DNA of 64,000 nucleotides, taken from Picocystis sp. L7 (Eukaryota; Chlorophyta; Picocystophyceae; Picocystales; Picocystaceae). Below the pieces are notes generated by a model that saw nothing but the letters and a program-made list of their open reading frames with translations, made no database searches and had not been told where the DNA came from. Position numbers and translations under genes: made by a program. Below are positions 40,317 to 50,972 of this stretch, piece by piece (the stretch's first letter is position 1; each line of letters starts with the position of its first letter). The DNA lies in contig QXJR01000013.1 of assembly GCA_020975725.1 (NCBI GenBank), positions 62,001 to 126,000 on the forward strand. Reading direction: 5' to 3'.

Positions 40317-40823
40317 ATGGCGGGTTCCTGCGCCCAATCCGAAGGGAAGGAAAGGGATCTGCTGCTTCAGGAGATCGAGGAAGAGCTCCCATGGCCCGCA
40401 TTGAAGCTGGTGGCGGACCACTACGAAAGGAAGACGCGCCAAGAGAGGTGTCCCACCGAACAAGACATCCGAGAGGGGAACGTACGACCAGGGGATTACC
40501 TGTGCTGGCAAGACGAAGGCTACTTCTGCTTCCCAGCCAAAGTGTTTGCCATACATCGAGAGACGAACGAGGAGGGAGAAGGACACTGCGTCTATCACGT
40601 GGTGGCTCTCGTGCGGTGCCCTTGTCCGAAGGAAAGAGACACGGTCGGATGCTGGTCCAACTACGTGTGTTGTCCAGCCAATGGCGTGGACCAAGAATCG
40701 GTCACCACGCTTTACGCCTGCCATGACAAGAGCGAATCCTTTCGAGGCGTGCAACCCGCAGATATCATGGTGACACTGGACGCAGCCATGCACAGCATCT
40801 TCGCCACAGACTACTGCGAGTGA
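40317..40823 (+). CDS. Unrecognised 168-aa Cys-rich protein
   Basis: Intronless ORF with the ATG at 40317 placed about 115 nt after promoter-like words. No signal peptide, membrane span or known motif. The N-terminal helix (LLLQEIEEELPWPALKL) is followed by a beta-rich region beginning NVRPGDYLCWQDEGYFCFPA and containing HCVYHVVALVRCPCPKERD. It has about ten Cys with no clear zinc spacing. The pattern of short strands with aromatic residues could suit a small Tudor/SH3-like barrel, but that is a guess. Its length, codon pattern and promoter context support a real gene. Confidence 0.6.
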   Translation: MAGSCAQSEGKERDLLLQEIEEELPWPALKLVADHYERKTRQERCPTEQDIREGNVRPGDYLCWQDEGYFCFPAKVFAIHRETNEEGEGHCVYHVVALVRCPCPKERDTVGCWSNYVCCPANGVDQESVTTLYACHDKSESFRGVQPADIMVTLDAAMHSIFATDYCE

Positions 40824-41309
40824 TCCTCCTTGCGGACACCGGAAACGATGGGAGCGTCGGACGAGCGGAAAACAGATTGGCCGACGCGGTGCCATTCATG
40901 CGATGATGCGGATGTGAATTGGACCTCAAAGAGTTCGTCGATTGCACGGATTGGGCAAGGAGCGGACCCGCGCACGGTGCACGCAGGTGCAGGATGCAGA
41001 GCTTCGCTCCAGGCGTCCACGAAGTCTGAGGGAAGGACCATCACGCGAGTTCACGTCCAAGAATCCATTCCATGTAAAGTTGTGCACGTGTTCAATTGGA
41101 ACGGAAAGCGTATTTGCTGTGCGCTCCACCAATCCTGTCCGAAGGCGCTTTCGTGGCAGACGAAGTTGCACTCGCCGCATTGCATGCGAAAGAGGGATGC
41201 TTCCATGAACCTGGAATCGCGTCTGCGCCCTTCGGACGTTGGGCATGCGATCCGTTCCTCGGCTCGCGTGCCATCCACGTCGCTTTTCCGTGCCTTGTTG
41301 CGTCTGCTT
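40824..41309. other. Convergent 3' region with small unrecognised ORFs
   Basis: 486 nt between converging genes. A minus-strand ORF (41278-41051) has a Cys pattern (MQCGECNFVCHESAFGQDW) but no known domain or supported splice partner. I do not call it a gene. Confidence 0.25.
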
Positions 41310-41818
41310 CTATTCTTTTTCGCCTCTGTTCTTTTTCACCATTTCCACGATTTCTTCGCTCGTAGGCAAGCCTTCCGCTTCTGGTGGATACACCACGTAC
41401 GACCTCTGGTGGATGTGGTTTCGTCAGGCGCACGGCCACGTGTCCGTCAGTCCCTCTTCCTCCACGGCGCGCTTGGCTTGTGCATCGCTCCATCCATCTC
41501 AATCGGATGCCAGACGCACGTTCTTGATGACGGTGGCCAAGTTCTGCGGCGTTCCTGCCACCACGATGGTGAGGAACACCGGCAGGGACACGTAACAGCT
41601 GAACTTGAACGCCTGGCCGATCCCACGCGTCAGCCTTCGCACCAACACGTCCACGTGCAGCCTCGCCTTTCCTGCGACCTACCTCCAACCAACCACGTCT
41701 CATGCTTCCACTGGACGCTGCTGTCGAAAGGATTCCTTCCACCCGTGCGTGTACGCGAGACCTGGACGCGCACACCACCTGGTGAAGCGGAGAACCTCAA
41801 CGTTGTGAACAGTTCCAT
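41310..41818 (-). CDS. Small single-pass membrane protein of unknown function, three exons
   Basis: Exons 41818-41779, 41671-41520 and 41405-41310 join in frame to 95 aa. Intron 1 (107 nt, phase 1, donor GTGGTG, acceptor GTCGCAG) lacks CTGAC. Intron 2 (114 nt, phase 0, donor GTGCGTCT, acceptor CACCAG) has it twice. The protein starts MELFTTLRFSASPGKARLHV, has one span near CYVSLPVFLTIVVAGTPQ, and ends with the conserved-looking RSYVVYPPEAEGLPTSEEIV and a Lys/Glu tail. The Arg-rich N terminus and small size suggest a mitochondrial inner-membrane subunit, but I could not name the family. Each exon alone falls below usual ORF detection. Confidence 0.65.
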
Positions 41819-42735
41819 GGTGTGAACTTACATTCCCAAAGAGCCAAGGGTGCAAGATGGTGAGCCATTCCTTCTCAGGGATGGCATCACAAGCCACGTG
41901 TTCTCGGGCATGAAGAGGGGAATGGCAACGGCGATCTTCATCCGTACCTGGCACGTCAACAGTACAAGGCCAATGCACGCGTCGTTGCTTTCCCTTTGCC
42001 AACGCATCGGGCACTCCTTGCAATTTCAACTCACGTGAACGCGGCACGAAGATGGTTCGGAGCTCCCGTCTTGTTCTCTCCCGTGCAATTCGAATGTGTC
42101 TCGGAGGAATCGCATAGCGATCACGATCACCGTGCACTACGCTCCTCAATGAACATGGATGTGGCATGCCTTTTCCAAACGTGAAGAAACTCTCGAGTGG
42201 GGGTGATGGGACGCCTCCGAAACGTCCCGTCTCCATTTCCAATCACAGACACCCATACAATCCCTGCTCTCGCAAGTCATGCGTTTAGACTAGACCATAG
42301 GCGGCAGAATCCGGTCGGTTGCGCATCAACAACAGAACGAGGAGGACGGCAATGCGGAAGGAGGGAGGAGGCCAGTGAAGGGCAGGGAGGTTGGAGCGAA
42401 TGAAAGGCAGAAGAATTCGGCCTTGAATTGTTGATTCCATCCCGAAGGCAATCGGAGAGGCTTGCCACAGAGGGGCAAGCACGAGAGGAGCTCTTCCTTT
42501 GCGCGTGCGTTCGCCTCCTCGTGATGTGCTCCCTCGTGAGAGAAGAAACTCCCCGGGGGGTTGGGTCTCGTGGACGGCTTTCACCTATGGGTTGGGAACG
42601 AAACCGAGGGTTCAAAAGGGACTCTCCGCCCATCGAACCGGGAAGTTTCGGATCGAACCCGAACCTCTTCCTTTTGGGGGAGGTGGACGGGGGTGGATCG
42701 GACGAGCCGACAGGAGAGGAAGGTTCGACGTCGAG
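41819..42735. promoter_or_regulatory. Divergent region ahead of CTU1
   Basis: 917 nt. From 42605 to 42705 lie GGGTTCAAAAGGG, CATCGAACCGGG, CGGATCGAACCCGAACC and GGTGGATCGG, a dense set of the recurrent words close to CTU1. The 41850-42450 part has ORFs without domains, and I see nothing definite in it. Confidence 0.45.
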
Positions 42736-43761
42736 ATGGCGCCTCGTTGCGCGCGTTGTGCTTCTGCATCCGCGTCTTTGCGTCGTCCCAAGGACGGTTC
42801 GAGGATCTGTAGGTCCTGCTTCTACCACTGCTTTGAGGAAGAAGTGCACGAAACCGTGGTCCGAGAGAAACTGTTCCAACCAGGCGAACGTGTGGCCTTG
42901 GCCGCCTCTGGTGGGAAAGATTCCACCGTGCTTGCACATGTGATGAATCTGCTCAACCAAAGGCATGGGTATGGACTCGAGCTATTCCTGCTGTCCGTAG
43001 ACGAAGGGATCGCGGGATATCGAGACGATTCGTTGGAGACCGTCCACAGGAACCAAGAACAGTATGGCATCCCATTGAGAGTGGTGTCTTATCAACAGCT
43101 CTACGGATGGACCATGGATCAAATTGTCAAAGCAGTGGGTAGGAAGAACAACTGCACCTTCTGTGGGGTCTTTCGAAGACAGGCGCTGGATCGAGGAGCA
43201 CACCAGCTGGGGGCACACAAGATCGCAACGGGACACAATGCAGACGATGTGGCAGAAACCGTGCTGCTCAACATCGTACGAGGCGATGTGGCCAGGCTCA
43301 GCCGATGCACCGCAATCACCACTGGAGAAGGGAGTAAACTACCGAGATGTAAACCTTTCAAGTATGCGTACGAGAAAGAAATCGTCATGTATGCCTACTT
43401 CAAGAAACTAGACTACTTCTCCACGGAATGCACGTACTCCCCCAATGCGTATAGGGGATTTGCTCGGGAATTCGTGAAAGATCTGGAGCGTGCCAGGCCA
43501 GAAAGTATCTTAGACATCATCCGCTCAGGAGAGGAGTTCCGTTTTGAAGAGGGTACGAAAATGCCGCAGCAAGGGGAATGCGAACGTTGTGGATACATAT
43601 CAAGCCAAAAGCTCTGTAAAGCATGTGTCTTACTAGAAGGGCTCAACAAAGGCTTGCCAAAGGCTGGAATTGCGAGGAATAAAGGCTCGTCCAATGGAAA
43701 CAGCACGCACAACGGGAGGGAACGGTCGCCAAGGCCGGCTGTGACCATTGGATATGAATAA
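42736..43761 (+). CDS. CTU1: Cytosolic tRNA 2-thiolation protein CTU1/NCS6
   Basis: 341 aa, intronless, ATG at 42736 after the promoter words. N-terminal zinc ribbon CARCASAS...ICRSCF; PP-loop ATPase motif in [38 protein letters not shown] and [19 protein letters not shown] are family signatures. C-terminal zinc finger [16 protein letters not shown]. With CTU2 and the Urm1 sulfur carrier it forms mcm5s2U34 in tRNA-Lys, -Glu and -Gln. Urm1 sulfur ultimately derives from NFS1, also in this window. The stop lies 21 nt from that of UBA1. Confidence 0.95.
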   Translation: MAPRCARCASASASLRRPKDGSRICRSCFYHCFEEEVHETVVREKLFQPGERVALAASGGKDSTVLAHVMNLLNQRHGYGLELFLLSVDEGIAGYRDDSLETVHRNQEQYGIPLRVVSYQQLYGWTMDQIVKAVGRKNNCTFCGVFRRQALDRGAHQLGAHKIATGHNADDVAETVLLNIVRGDVARLSRCTAITTGEGSKLPRCKPFKYAYEKEIVMYAYFKKLDYFSTECTYSPNAYRGFAREFVKDLERARPESILDIIRSGEEFRFEEGTKMPQQGECERCGYISSQKLCKACVLLEGLNKGLPKAGIARNKGSSNGNSTHNGRERSPRPAVTIGYE

Positions 43762-43782
43762 AAGAAAGGTCCCACGCACCGG

Positions 43783-46700
43783 CTACCTTATTCTTACACG
43801 AACATCAGGGAGCTGCTCGTCGATGTCATTGCCCTCACCGTCTGTGCAACCCACAGAAAAAGTGACAAAACGTTGGCAAGTGGGAATCTTTGTCATGGAG
43901 ACCTTTTCGATCAATTCATCGAGAGTCCACTTCAATCTCTCCTCCATCTTCTTCTTGTTTAGAAAAGAAGCATACAGCAAGCTCTTCCCATAGGAAAGCA
44001 TCTCGATTTCTAGTCCCTCTTGTGCTTCAAATGTTCTCAGGAAATTGTGCAGCGTCATATCTGTTCCATCGATTTCAAACTTACTCCAGATGCTCCACGT
44101 GTACGGCTTACCCAAGCTGGTCTGTACGGTATTGACCCTTGCTGCCACGGGCTCTGCCGAGACCAGTAAGGGAACTGCCAAGTTGAAGAACCTGTTTTTG
44201 TAGTAATGCAGCGGTACGTCAACTTTGACCTTGTACAGCTCGAGACAAAGCAGGGCAGCCGCCAAAGTAGATGTGGTTTCCACACTTGGGAGAGCACCTT
44301 GAGCAATCATGAGTACGTCTGAGTTGCCTGGAGGATATATCTTGTAATTTTCTGCGCGCAACTGTGATGCGCTCCTCACAAACGCGAAAGGTGCATTCCC
44401 TTCTACTGGCTCACATGCAAGCTCAAAATCAATGCAGTTCAACCGATAGCCCGCCATCTCTGATGCCTTGGGAATTTCTGACAGCAGCTTCTCAACATCG
44501 TCCTGATTTAAAGTGCCAGATGTTGAAGCTTTGTCTTTGTCGCTAACAGAGATTCTAACACCCTCTTTTGGGGTGAAAGGTGGGATGTAAAAGCTCTCCA
44601 GAACTCGTTGGTAGACCTTGACGTCAGCGGATCCATTTAAACCATACACACTGGCCTGCAGATTCGCAGCAGAAATTAGAAATTCAATGTGGGTTGGGTT
44701 CGATACGTCAAAAGCAATCGGACGAGGTGCTCGTTTGCTTCCAGACCAGAACCTGGCACCCGTGCTGGTTTCCATGCCTTCAGGAAAGTTGTATAGCAAC
44801 TGCTGAATCCGGTTATTGAACTTTTCTTCGAATAAAAGCCTTGCCCACCTAATGCAATCATGAAACGACAGCGGGCGGGAGGTCTTCAGGGTGGACGCGA
44901 TGCTTTCCAGCGTCTCGATATAAGATGCACGATTCTTGGATGCAGTGTCTAGAAATTTCTTCTTGGTCAAGTATTCATTCGCAGTGTGCGGATTGTTGAA
45001 GTAGGCACCATCAAAAATTTCTCTGGCCCAGAGGATGGTATGTCGACCCGTGTAGGGAAAGTTTGACAAGGTGCAGCTCGGGGCACCTGCTTGTGGCGGA
45101 TCCCGTGTGGACGCCCACTGCACGGTTTGGTGCGGAATTACATCTTGAACACTACCTTTTGTACCCGAGACACCTGCATCTAAGAGGGGCTTTTGCCGCT
45201 GCACAGAGCATTCGTCCAATAGAAGGCGGGTCGACACACTGTCTACTGCGCAGCAAACAACATCGATGCCATCCCAAAACATGTCATTGAAGGTATCAGA
45301 TTCGATTCCAAAATCACAGTGCAAGCTGTGGAGGGAGATTTGTGATTGGGAATGATTCACAGCAAAAGAGGCTGCATGAACTTTAGGAGTCCCAAGATCC
45401 CCCACGGTGAAAAGCCCTCCCCTTGCTGTGTCAGATGGCTTGACTGCTTTGCTATCTGCTACTGTAATACTACCATTGTGCTTTTGTAGTCCCACTCCCA
45501 TCTGTGCGCATAGGCGAAGGATGTTGCACCCCACTCCACCCAGACCAACGATGAATGGTCGAAGCTGAGAAAGTTCCACTGTGGCTTTGCTGCTGTCGCG
45601 TGCGGCTGCGAGTATACCTTGCTGGTCCCCATTGGCCCGTTGGGCACCATTGTCCTCCTTTTCCTGCACCGCACGGAAAAGATCCAGGACATCAAAATAG
45701 AACCACCCTGTGAGTGGACAGGACACCTTGGTGCAGGCAATGATCCCCTGGTGGGCAGCGACGCTCCCAACCACTGCACTTACGGGGGCATGGGATTTTG
45801 CAAAGCTAGACATCATAGCGTTCTGCAGCAGAGCTGCGGAGGGGTCTCCATGCTCGACCTTGTAGCAAAAGCCGGAGTTTAGGCTGGCCATGTTGGTCTT
45901 AAAGCTCGTGGCATGCAAGCAATGTTCAGCACTGAGATTGGATTGGGAACCAGCTTTGGAGATCTGAGTCATGGCACGGAACAAGGCGTGCATTTCATGC
46001 ATTTTTCTTTGATCATTTGCCGGTGCAAGGGGGAATATTGGATTTTCCAGCGCTTCTGTCAAAGTTTGTGAGCGAACAACATGGCTTTTTCTCGCAGGGA
46101 TGGCGTATCCGCCTCCTTCGTACATGGATGCCGATCTCAAGTCAAGCCCATCAAGGAGAAAGGAGTGTGAACCTGTAACAGTGATCCTGTGAGTGCTTTG
46201 CGTGTCTAGGCCCTCCATTCCCTTGACCCCCCAAAAATGCATCAGATCTCCAGTCGTCAGTGCGGGTTTTTGCTCCTCAATGATGGTGACGGCGGCTGGG
46301 AACTCTTGGGTGATCGCTTCAATGACATAAGGTCCCGTTTTTTCATCTTCCCCATTGAAGAACTCGACTTTCTCCCCCACATCGGCAAAAACCCGTCCAC
46401 ACACCCCTTGTACTGCCGCATGGACAAATGGCACGTTGGCTCGCCTGCACATTCGGTTGAGCTGCACCAGTTCTGGTTCCGAGCCGTAGGTCGACACGAC
46501 TACATCCACGTGTTGAAGCATTGCCTCGTTCGGTCTCCCTTCCACCACTTCGACTGCCACTGATTCACTCAAGGATGCCAGTGCTCGAAACATGGCTTGC
46601 ACCTTCGGTTTGCCTTCGTCTCCCTGCTTGAGCAAGGGATGAGCTGCGATTTCCGACCCTTCCACTGCATTTCCATCTCCACAGAGGCATATCCGCTTCA

Positions 46701-46942
46701 CTCCGGAGATCACCAGTGCTCTGCAGACCTCTCCAGCCACGCTGCATGTGCCTGTTCCACGTCCTTTCCTGGTCAGCCACGTGCCTCGATACCGACGCCC
46801 ACGTCCTCCCGATCCTCGCGCCTCCCCCTTTGTCGCGCTTGTTGCACACACCGGTGACGAGGAAGGTGCTTGCAGACAGCTTCTGCTGTCCTTCTTCGCC
46901 CAAGCAGAGCGCTTGTCGTGCGAATTTCGCACCGACGTCCAT
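43783..46942 (-). CDS. UBA1: Ubiquitin-activating enzyme E1 (UBA1)
   Basis: Exons 46942-46852 and 46751-43783 give 1019 aa. The 100-nt phase 1 intron (donor GTGTGTGC, contains GTGGCTGACC, acceptor GGAACAG) restores the family start ARQALCLGEEGQQKLSAST followed by FLVTGTCSVAGEVCRAL. The active adenylation domain has RPFIVGLGGVGCNILRL and LLDAGVSGTKGSVQDVIPH. The catalytic Cys lies in APSCTLSNFPYTG. The C-terminal ubiquitin-fold domain ends the protein. The inactive half has lost the GxGxxG nucleotide loop, as in other Uba1 proteins. It is unlike the shorter ATG7. It charges E2 enzymes with ubiquitin in cytosol and nucleus. Confidence 0.95.
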
Positions 46943-48413
46943 CCGACGCGATGCGAAGAGGTGTCGATCGATCGAACCGACGGTGAATTCGGGACTTAAC
47001 TGTGGAGGTCAGGGTTCCCCAAAGGACACATCTCATGGAGACCACAACCAAGGATCGAGGCCATCACTGGAGGAAGCAAGGAGACGAACAATGGGTACAC
47101 GAGTGAGGTCCTTGAACCATGGAACTTCTACCACGAAAGAAATCGAACGCCGCTGCTTTCCACCCCTTTCCAATGTCGGCGAATTTCGTTCGTTGGGAAA
47201 CGAAAGAATTCTGTAAAGACCACATGTGTCGGGTGATCGCCTTGATAAACGTTGAGTGCATAGACGGTGGAGTGCATCTCAAGAAGCCAGAGAAATCGCT
47301 AATGCAATCAATCGTTCGATGCCGTCTTGCTACTTGCGGAGTCGTCTCGTGCGAACTGGCCTGCAAGCAGATAAAACTTGCAAAAGAAACTTCTTTTTTG
47401 TGTGTGAATGCATGAATGTTGGCACTCGGATCTCAAAGGGAGTGGTTGGTTCTTGAGCACGATTCGCAATGCGTAGTATGGTTGTGTTTCTCACGAGTGG
47501 GTGAGGATTTGCGACAAGTTTCTCGTGTAGATGCTTGGGAGTAGATCCTTGTCCTTGTCTCTTGAGAGCCACCTTCAAGGCCACCATGCATCCGTCGAGC
47601 CTACCTTTGCAAATTGAGTGGAGGACGGGTGCTTTTCGCACTTGCTGCGGCATCACACACTCTTGCATTTCTTTTGTGCTTTCCTCGGTTGGGAGACGGC
47701 CTTGGTTTGAGCAATCCCGTCTTGACGGATGGGTGTGGTCAATGGACCCGTTTGGGGACGAGGGGAGTTGTGGGGAGGGCGCTAGGCTTCGTCTCGGACA
47801 GCGTACGTACATGCATTCGTTCAGGCATGTCGCATTTCGAATGTCTCAGGACGGCCCCCTTCGATTGTATGCCTCGCACACGGCATCTTTCGGAAGCGTT
47901 GTGCCTCCTCGTCGAATCCACGTGGACCCTGGAAGAGAAGAAACTCCAATCGGGGGAGCCTGGGCCCTATCGCTCCCCTCGACACGACCTGTCCAGCCTG
48001 GACTCGTGGTCAGGGTGGAGGACGACCCCAGCCACACCCCTTCGGAAAGGGTCGGGGCGAGCGGATAGAAGGGGATCCTCCCGGGTTCGTTCGCAAACGC
48101 CTTCCCTTTTCGCCTCCCAATGGAACGCCCCATCCAGACGATGTCCTTCGATTCGCCCCGGACGTGGTGGGGTTCGCTTGGGTCCGAAGATCTCCTCGTC
48201 AGGTACGGTTGATATTAGGCAGAGAGATGGGGCATCTGCCCATCTTTCGTCGAATCCAATCTCCTGTGCTGCAGAGGATAGCGATATGGCGGTTTTCCCT
48301 GTGACGCATCCCCATCGTAGGTTTTACTCTACTTCACAACGCACTGTCGGCCAGCACAACTCCACGTGTGAAGCGAACCGAGCCCTTGCCCGAGCGGAGG
48401 AGCTGCGAACAAC
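46943..48413. promoter_or_regulatory. Long divergent region between UBA1 and the PLAC8 gene
   Basis: 1471 nt. GATCGATCGAACCGACGG lies 20 nt upstream of UBA1. CCTTCGGAAAGGG, GGGGATCC and CCGGGTTCG at 48040-48092 precede the PLAC8 gene. A 160-codon minus-strand ORF (47812-47330) and plus-strand ORFs in 47535-48444 have no domain I recognise. Confidence 0.35.
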
Positions 48414-49040
48414 ATGGCAGAAGAAGAAACCAAGCCAGAGGTGAAGGAAGAAGGAACCAGCGCAGAGAAGGAGACGAAGGATACCAAGCCCCAACTGCCG
48501 CCCACCTCGAGCAAGCGAGATGACCAGGTATACGTCGAGTCGGCCAAGTGCCTTGCCTACAGCTGCCCGCACACGGACGAGCTCTTCTCCTGTCTCCCGG
48601 AAATCGGAAAGGCCTACCAGGAAGCTCTGGACTGGTTGGTCGCTTTGCCCAAAGCCGGAGAATCCGGGAGCAAGGACTGGACCAAGGGTTGGTTTGAAGA
48701 TTGCAGCCTGGGACTGTCCCTGATGATTTGCTTCTGCCCCTGCATCGTCAACTCTAGGAACATGGCTGCTGTCACCGGCGACTCCTGCGAGAAAATCTGC
48801 TGCTGGACATGGCTTACATGCTGCTGCTCTTGTTGCTACATGGGCAACCAGCGCACTGTAGTCCGTGAGAAGTATGACATCAAGGGATCGCGCTGGATGG
48901 ATTGCCTATGCACCTGCTTCTTGATCTGTTGCATCATGGCCCAGGAGTCCAAGGAAATCTACCAGCACGTTCCAGGATACTACATCCCCCTGTCTCCCAT
49001 GACCGATGCACCGAAGACGGAAGATATGTCCAAGGAGTGA
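48414..49040 (+). CDS. PLAC8 (PCR/FWL) family Cys-rich membrane protein
   Basis: 208 aa, intronless. A charged, acidic N-terminal 40 residues precede the PLAC8 domain. The domain starts at GWFEDCSLGLSLMICFCPC and continues through CCWTWLTCCCSCCYMGNQRT to the second hydrophobic Cys-rich stretch CLCTCFLICCIMAQESKEI. The CFCPC pentapeptide corresponds to the family's CxxxxCPC motif. Plant members sit in the plasma membrane or vacuole and affect Ca, Cd or Zn transport and cell size. Exact function unknown. Confidence 0.88.
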   Translation: MAEEETKPEVKEEGTSAEKETKDTKPQLPPTSSKRDDQVYVESAKCLAYSCPHTDELFSCLPEIGKAYQEALDWLVALPKAGESGSKDWTKGWFEDCSLGLSLMICFCPCIVNSRNMAAVTGDSCEKICCWTWLTCCCSCCYMGNQRTVVREKYDIKGSRWMDCLCTCFLICCIMAQESKEIYQHVPGYYIPLSPMTDAPKTEDMSKE

Positions 49041-49335
49041 AACCCTGACCACCTTCGACAGCGAATGCAAAGTTGAAATCATGCTGAAATGACACGTGTC
49101 TGATTATTTATTGTTGATGTGGATGGCATGCTCTGCTGTGCCTGCCACGTTTGTCCCCCGGACCTTCCTCGTGTACCGTCATCCCACCCATTCCTCCACC
49201 AGGTTTCCCCGGCCCCACAGCACAGCTGGCCCATTGCTCGAACCACTACAATCGCTAGTGTGGCGTCGTGTCGCTCCAGTTGGCAGCACGTGTCCTTGCC
49301 TTTTCCATTGGGCATCCTGCATCACGTCAGATAGG

Positions 49336-49968
49336 ATGGAGACGCCTCGCATTCTGGGCAAGGCGACCAGGTGTCGACGCGTTCGATGCTTGCCAGGTCA
49401 AGTGAGAAGCAAGCCCGCCCGTGGAAACTGCACGGTTCGTGCAGAAGCATTCGAGAGCGCTTCCAGCACCGGTGGAAGGATCGAAGAGCTCCGTCGGCTC
49501 ACTTCAGGGACGGGGAACGGAACGGGATGTACGCCAGAGAGGAAGGCTCGTATTGAAGAGCTGGTTCAGGAGCTGGAGAGGACGAATCCCAGTTCGGAAC
49601 CAGCGAGGCTTCCCCTCCAGAACACCACATGGACGTTGTTGTACAGCAACACGGGCGGAAACAGTTCGGGAAAGCTGGGACCTTTCGTCGGACGTGTGAC
49701 GCAGTCCTTCGACGAACGCGATGGCTTCGCCAACACGGTGGGTTTGGGAGCTCTGAAGCTGGCACTCCACGCCACGTACGAAGTGAGAAGCGATCACACG
49801 ATCGTGGTTCGGTTCCAGAACACCGAATTCAGTGCGTTCGGATTCAATTTGTTCAATAACTCGTTCGAAAGGACCGCGGTGGGTTCGTGGAGGGTCACGT
49901 ACGCCACGCCAGAGCTCCGTGTCCTGTACTCCAACAAAGACAATGTGTTTGTACTCGCGAGGTCTTGA
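49336..49968 (+). CDS. PAP/fibrillin (plastid-lipid-associated) protein
   Basis: 210 aa, intronless. The N terminus (METPRILGKATRCRRVRC) up to about residue 40 is transit-peptide-like. RIEELVQELERTNPSSEPA and NTTWTLLYSNTGGNSSGKLG are the start of the lipocalin-like PAP domain. GRVTQSFDERDGFANTVGL and the closing ELRVLYSNKDNVFVLARS are the typical C-terminal Asp/Arg-containing motif. Fibrillins associate with plastoglobules and thylakoids and bind small lipids. The subgroup is not resolved. Confidence 0.88.
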   Translation: METPRILGKATRCRRVRCLPGQVRSKPARGNCTVRAEAFESASSTGGRIEELRRLTSGTGNGTGCTPERKARIEELVQELERTNPSSEPARLPLQNTTWTLLYSNTGGNSSGKLGPFVGRVTQSFDERDGFANTVGLGALKLALHATYEVRSDHTIVVRFQNTEFSAFGFNLFNNSFERTAVGSWRVTYATPELRVLYSNKDNVFVLARS

Positions 49969-50044
49969 ATCCGTCGATATCCAGGCTCGCACGGGTGGAC
50001 ATCGACTACGTTGAAAGTACGGTATGTAAGATCCATGGATTGCA

Positions 50045-50783
50045 TCAGGCTTGTGGCGTGTACAAGCCGGTGTCGACGAGTGCCCTTTGTTTGGCCCTCG
50101 CCAGGAGTGATTTGCGCCTGGATGCCGTGTTGAGGTGCAGGATTCCCTTGACGACGCACTTGTCGATTTCCGAGTAGGCTTCGGAAATGAGTTCATCGAC
50201 CGGCGAGAGTTCGTCGGCGCTGGGACTGGGCGCTGCCTTCCACTCGTCCAGGGCTTTCAAGGCCTTCTTCATGCGCGTCGCGACGGCCGACTTGTGGCTC
50301 TTATTGTACAGCCTCCTCTTGGCGTTCTGCTTGGTACGTTTCAAGCTGTTTTGCTTGGCCACCACTTCGAGGCTGCTACCGAACACCGCGGGTCTGTACG
50401 CCGAGACCGCTGCAGGTTCGTTCCCGAGCAGGGGTTGCGTCAGCCCACGTGCTCCTTATCCGTCCGCGACGCACCGTTTCCATCCGCGCGCCTGTTTCCC
50501 TCGTTTCTCCCTTCGCTCCAGGTATCTTCCGCGTCCGAGGACCTACGTTTCGTCCGTCGGCACGCATCGCGGAGGCGTCTGTCGTCGGTTTCGAACCCTC
50601 CTTCTCCTCCGTGGGTCCACGTCCGCCGCCCTCTCCCTCCCTCGCCACGCGCGCGTTCCGTCCATTTTTTCCCCCTGGCGCACCTCCCAGTCTCGTGCCC
50701 GCCACGTGCACCCTGCATCCGACCGCATGGGTTCCGTTCGAGCCCAACGTGAGCCGCTGCATCTGCGTCGCGAGCGTGGCCAT
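50045..50783 (-). CDS. RPS20: Plastid small-subunit ribosomal protein bS20 (nuclear-encoded)
   Basis: Exons 50783-50684 and 50409-50045 give 154 aa. The 274-nt phase 1 intron (donor GTGCGCC, contains GGGCTGACG, acceptor CTGCAG) joins a transit peptide exon (MATLATQMQRLTLGSNGTHA) to the bS20 body. The body is all helical and basic: KQNSLKRTKQNAKRRLYNKS, KSAVATRMKKALKALDEW and KGILHLNTASRRKSLLARAK, the standard bS20 signature. It binds 16S rRNA. A nuclear gene with a transit peptide points to plastid ribosomes. The intron falls between targeting and mature parts. Confidence 0.92.
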
Positions 50784-50972
50784 CGCGCCTGCGCCGCCTT
50801 GGACCTCTCCACCTCGTGGTCCCCCTCCCTTGGTAAACACGAGGTTAACTCCTACGTCCTTTCCTCGGTCCCCTCGGGACGGGAGTGGGATCGACCCGGA
50901 TCGAATAGAAAGGGGAGAAAGGAAGGGTTCGACCCCGTCCATGGGGGGTTGGTATCAGGAACGGATGGGGTT
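50784..50972. promoter_or_regulatory. bS20 gene promoter
   Basis: 189 nt containing GAGGTTAACTCC, GGGATCGACCCGGATCGAAT and GGGTTCGACCCCG, strong matches to the recurrent words, plus CCCCTCGGGACGGG. Confidence 0.5.

Noticed and set aside
41700-42242. A 180-codon ORF upstream of and overlapping the 95-aa membrane protein gene
   Set aside because: It runs through exon 1 and intron 1 in another frame and has no domain.
43783-46942. ATG7 (autophagy E1-like enzyme)
   Set aside because: Two ThiF-like halves, the PSCTLSNFP catalytic motif and a C-terminal ubiquitin-fold domain identify UBA1.
47330-47812. A 160-codon minus-strand ORF as a gene
   Set aside because: No recognisable domain, no promoter words at its start and no splice signals that extend it; left as unassigned.
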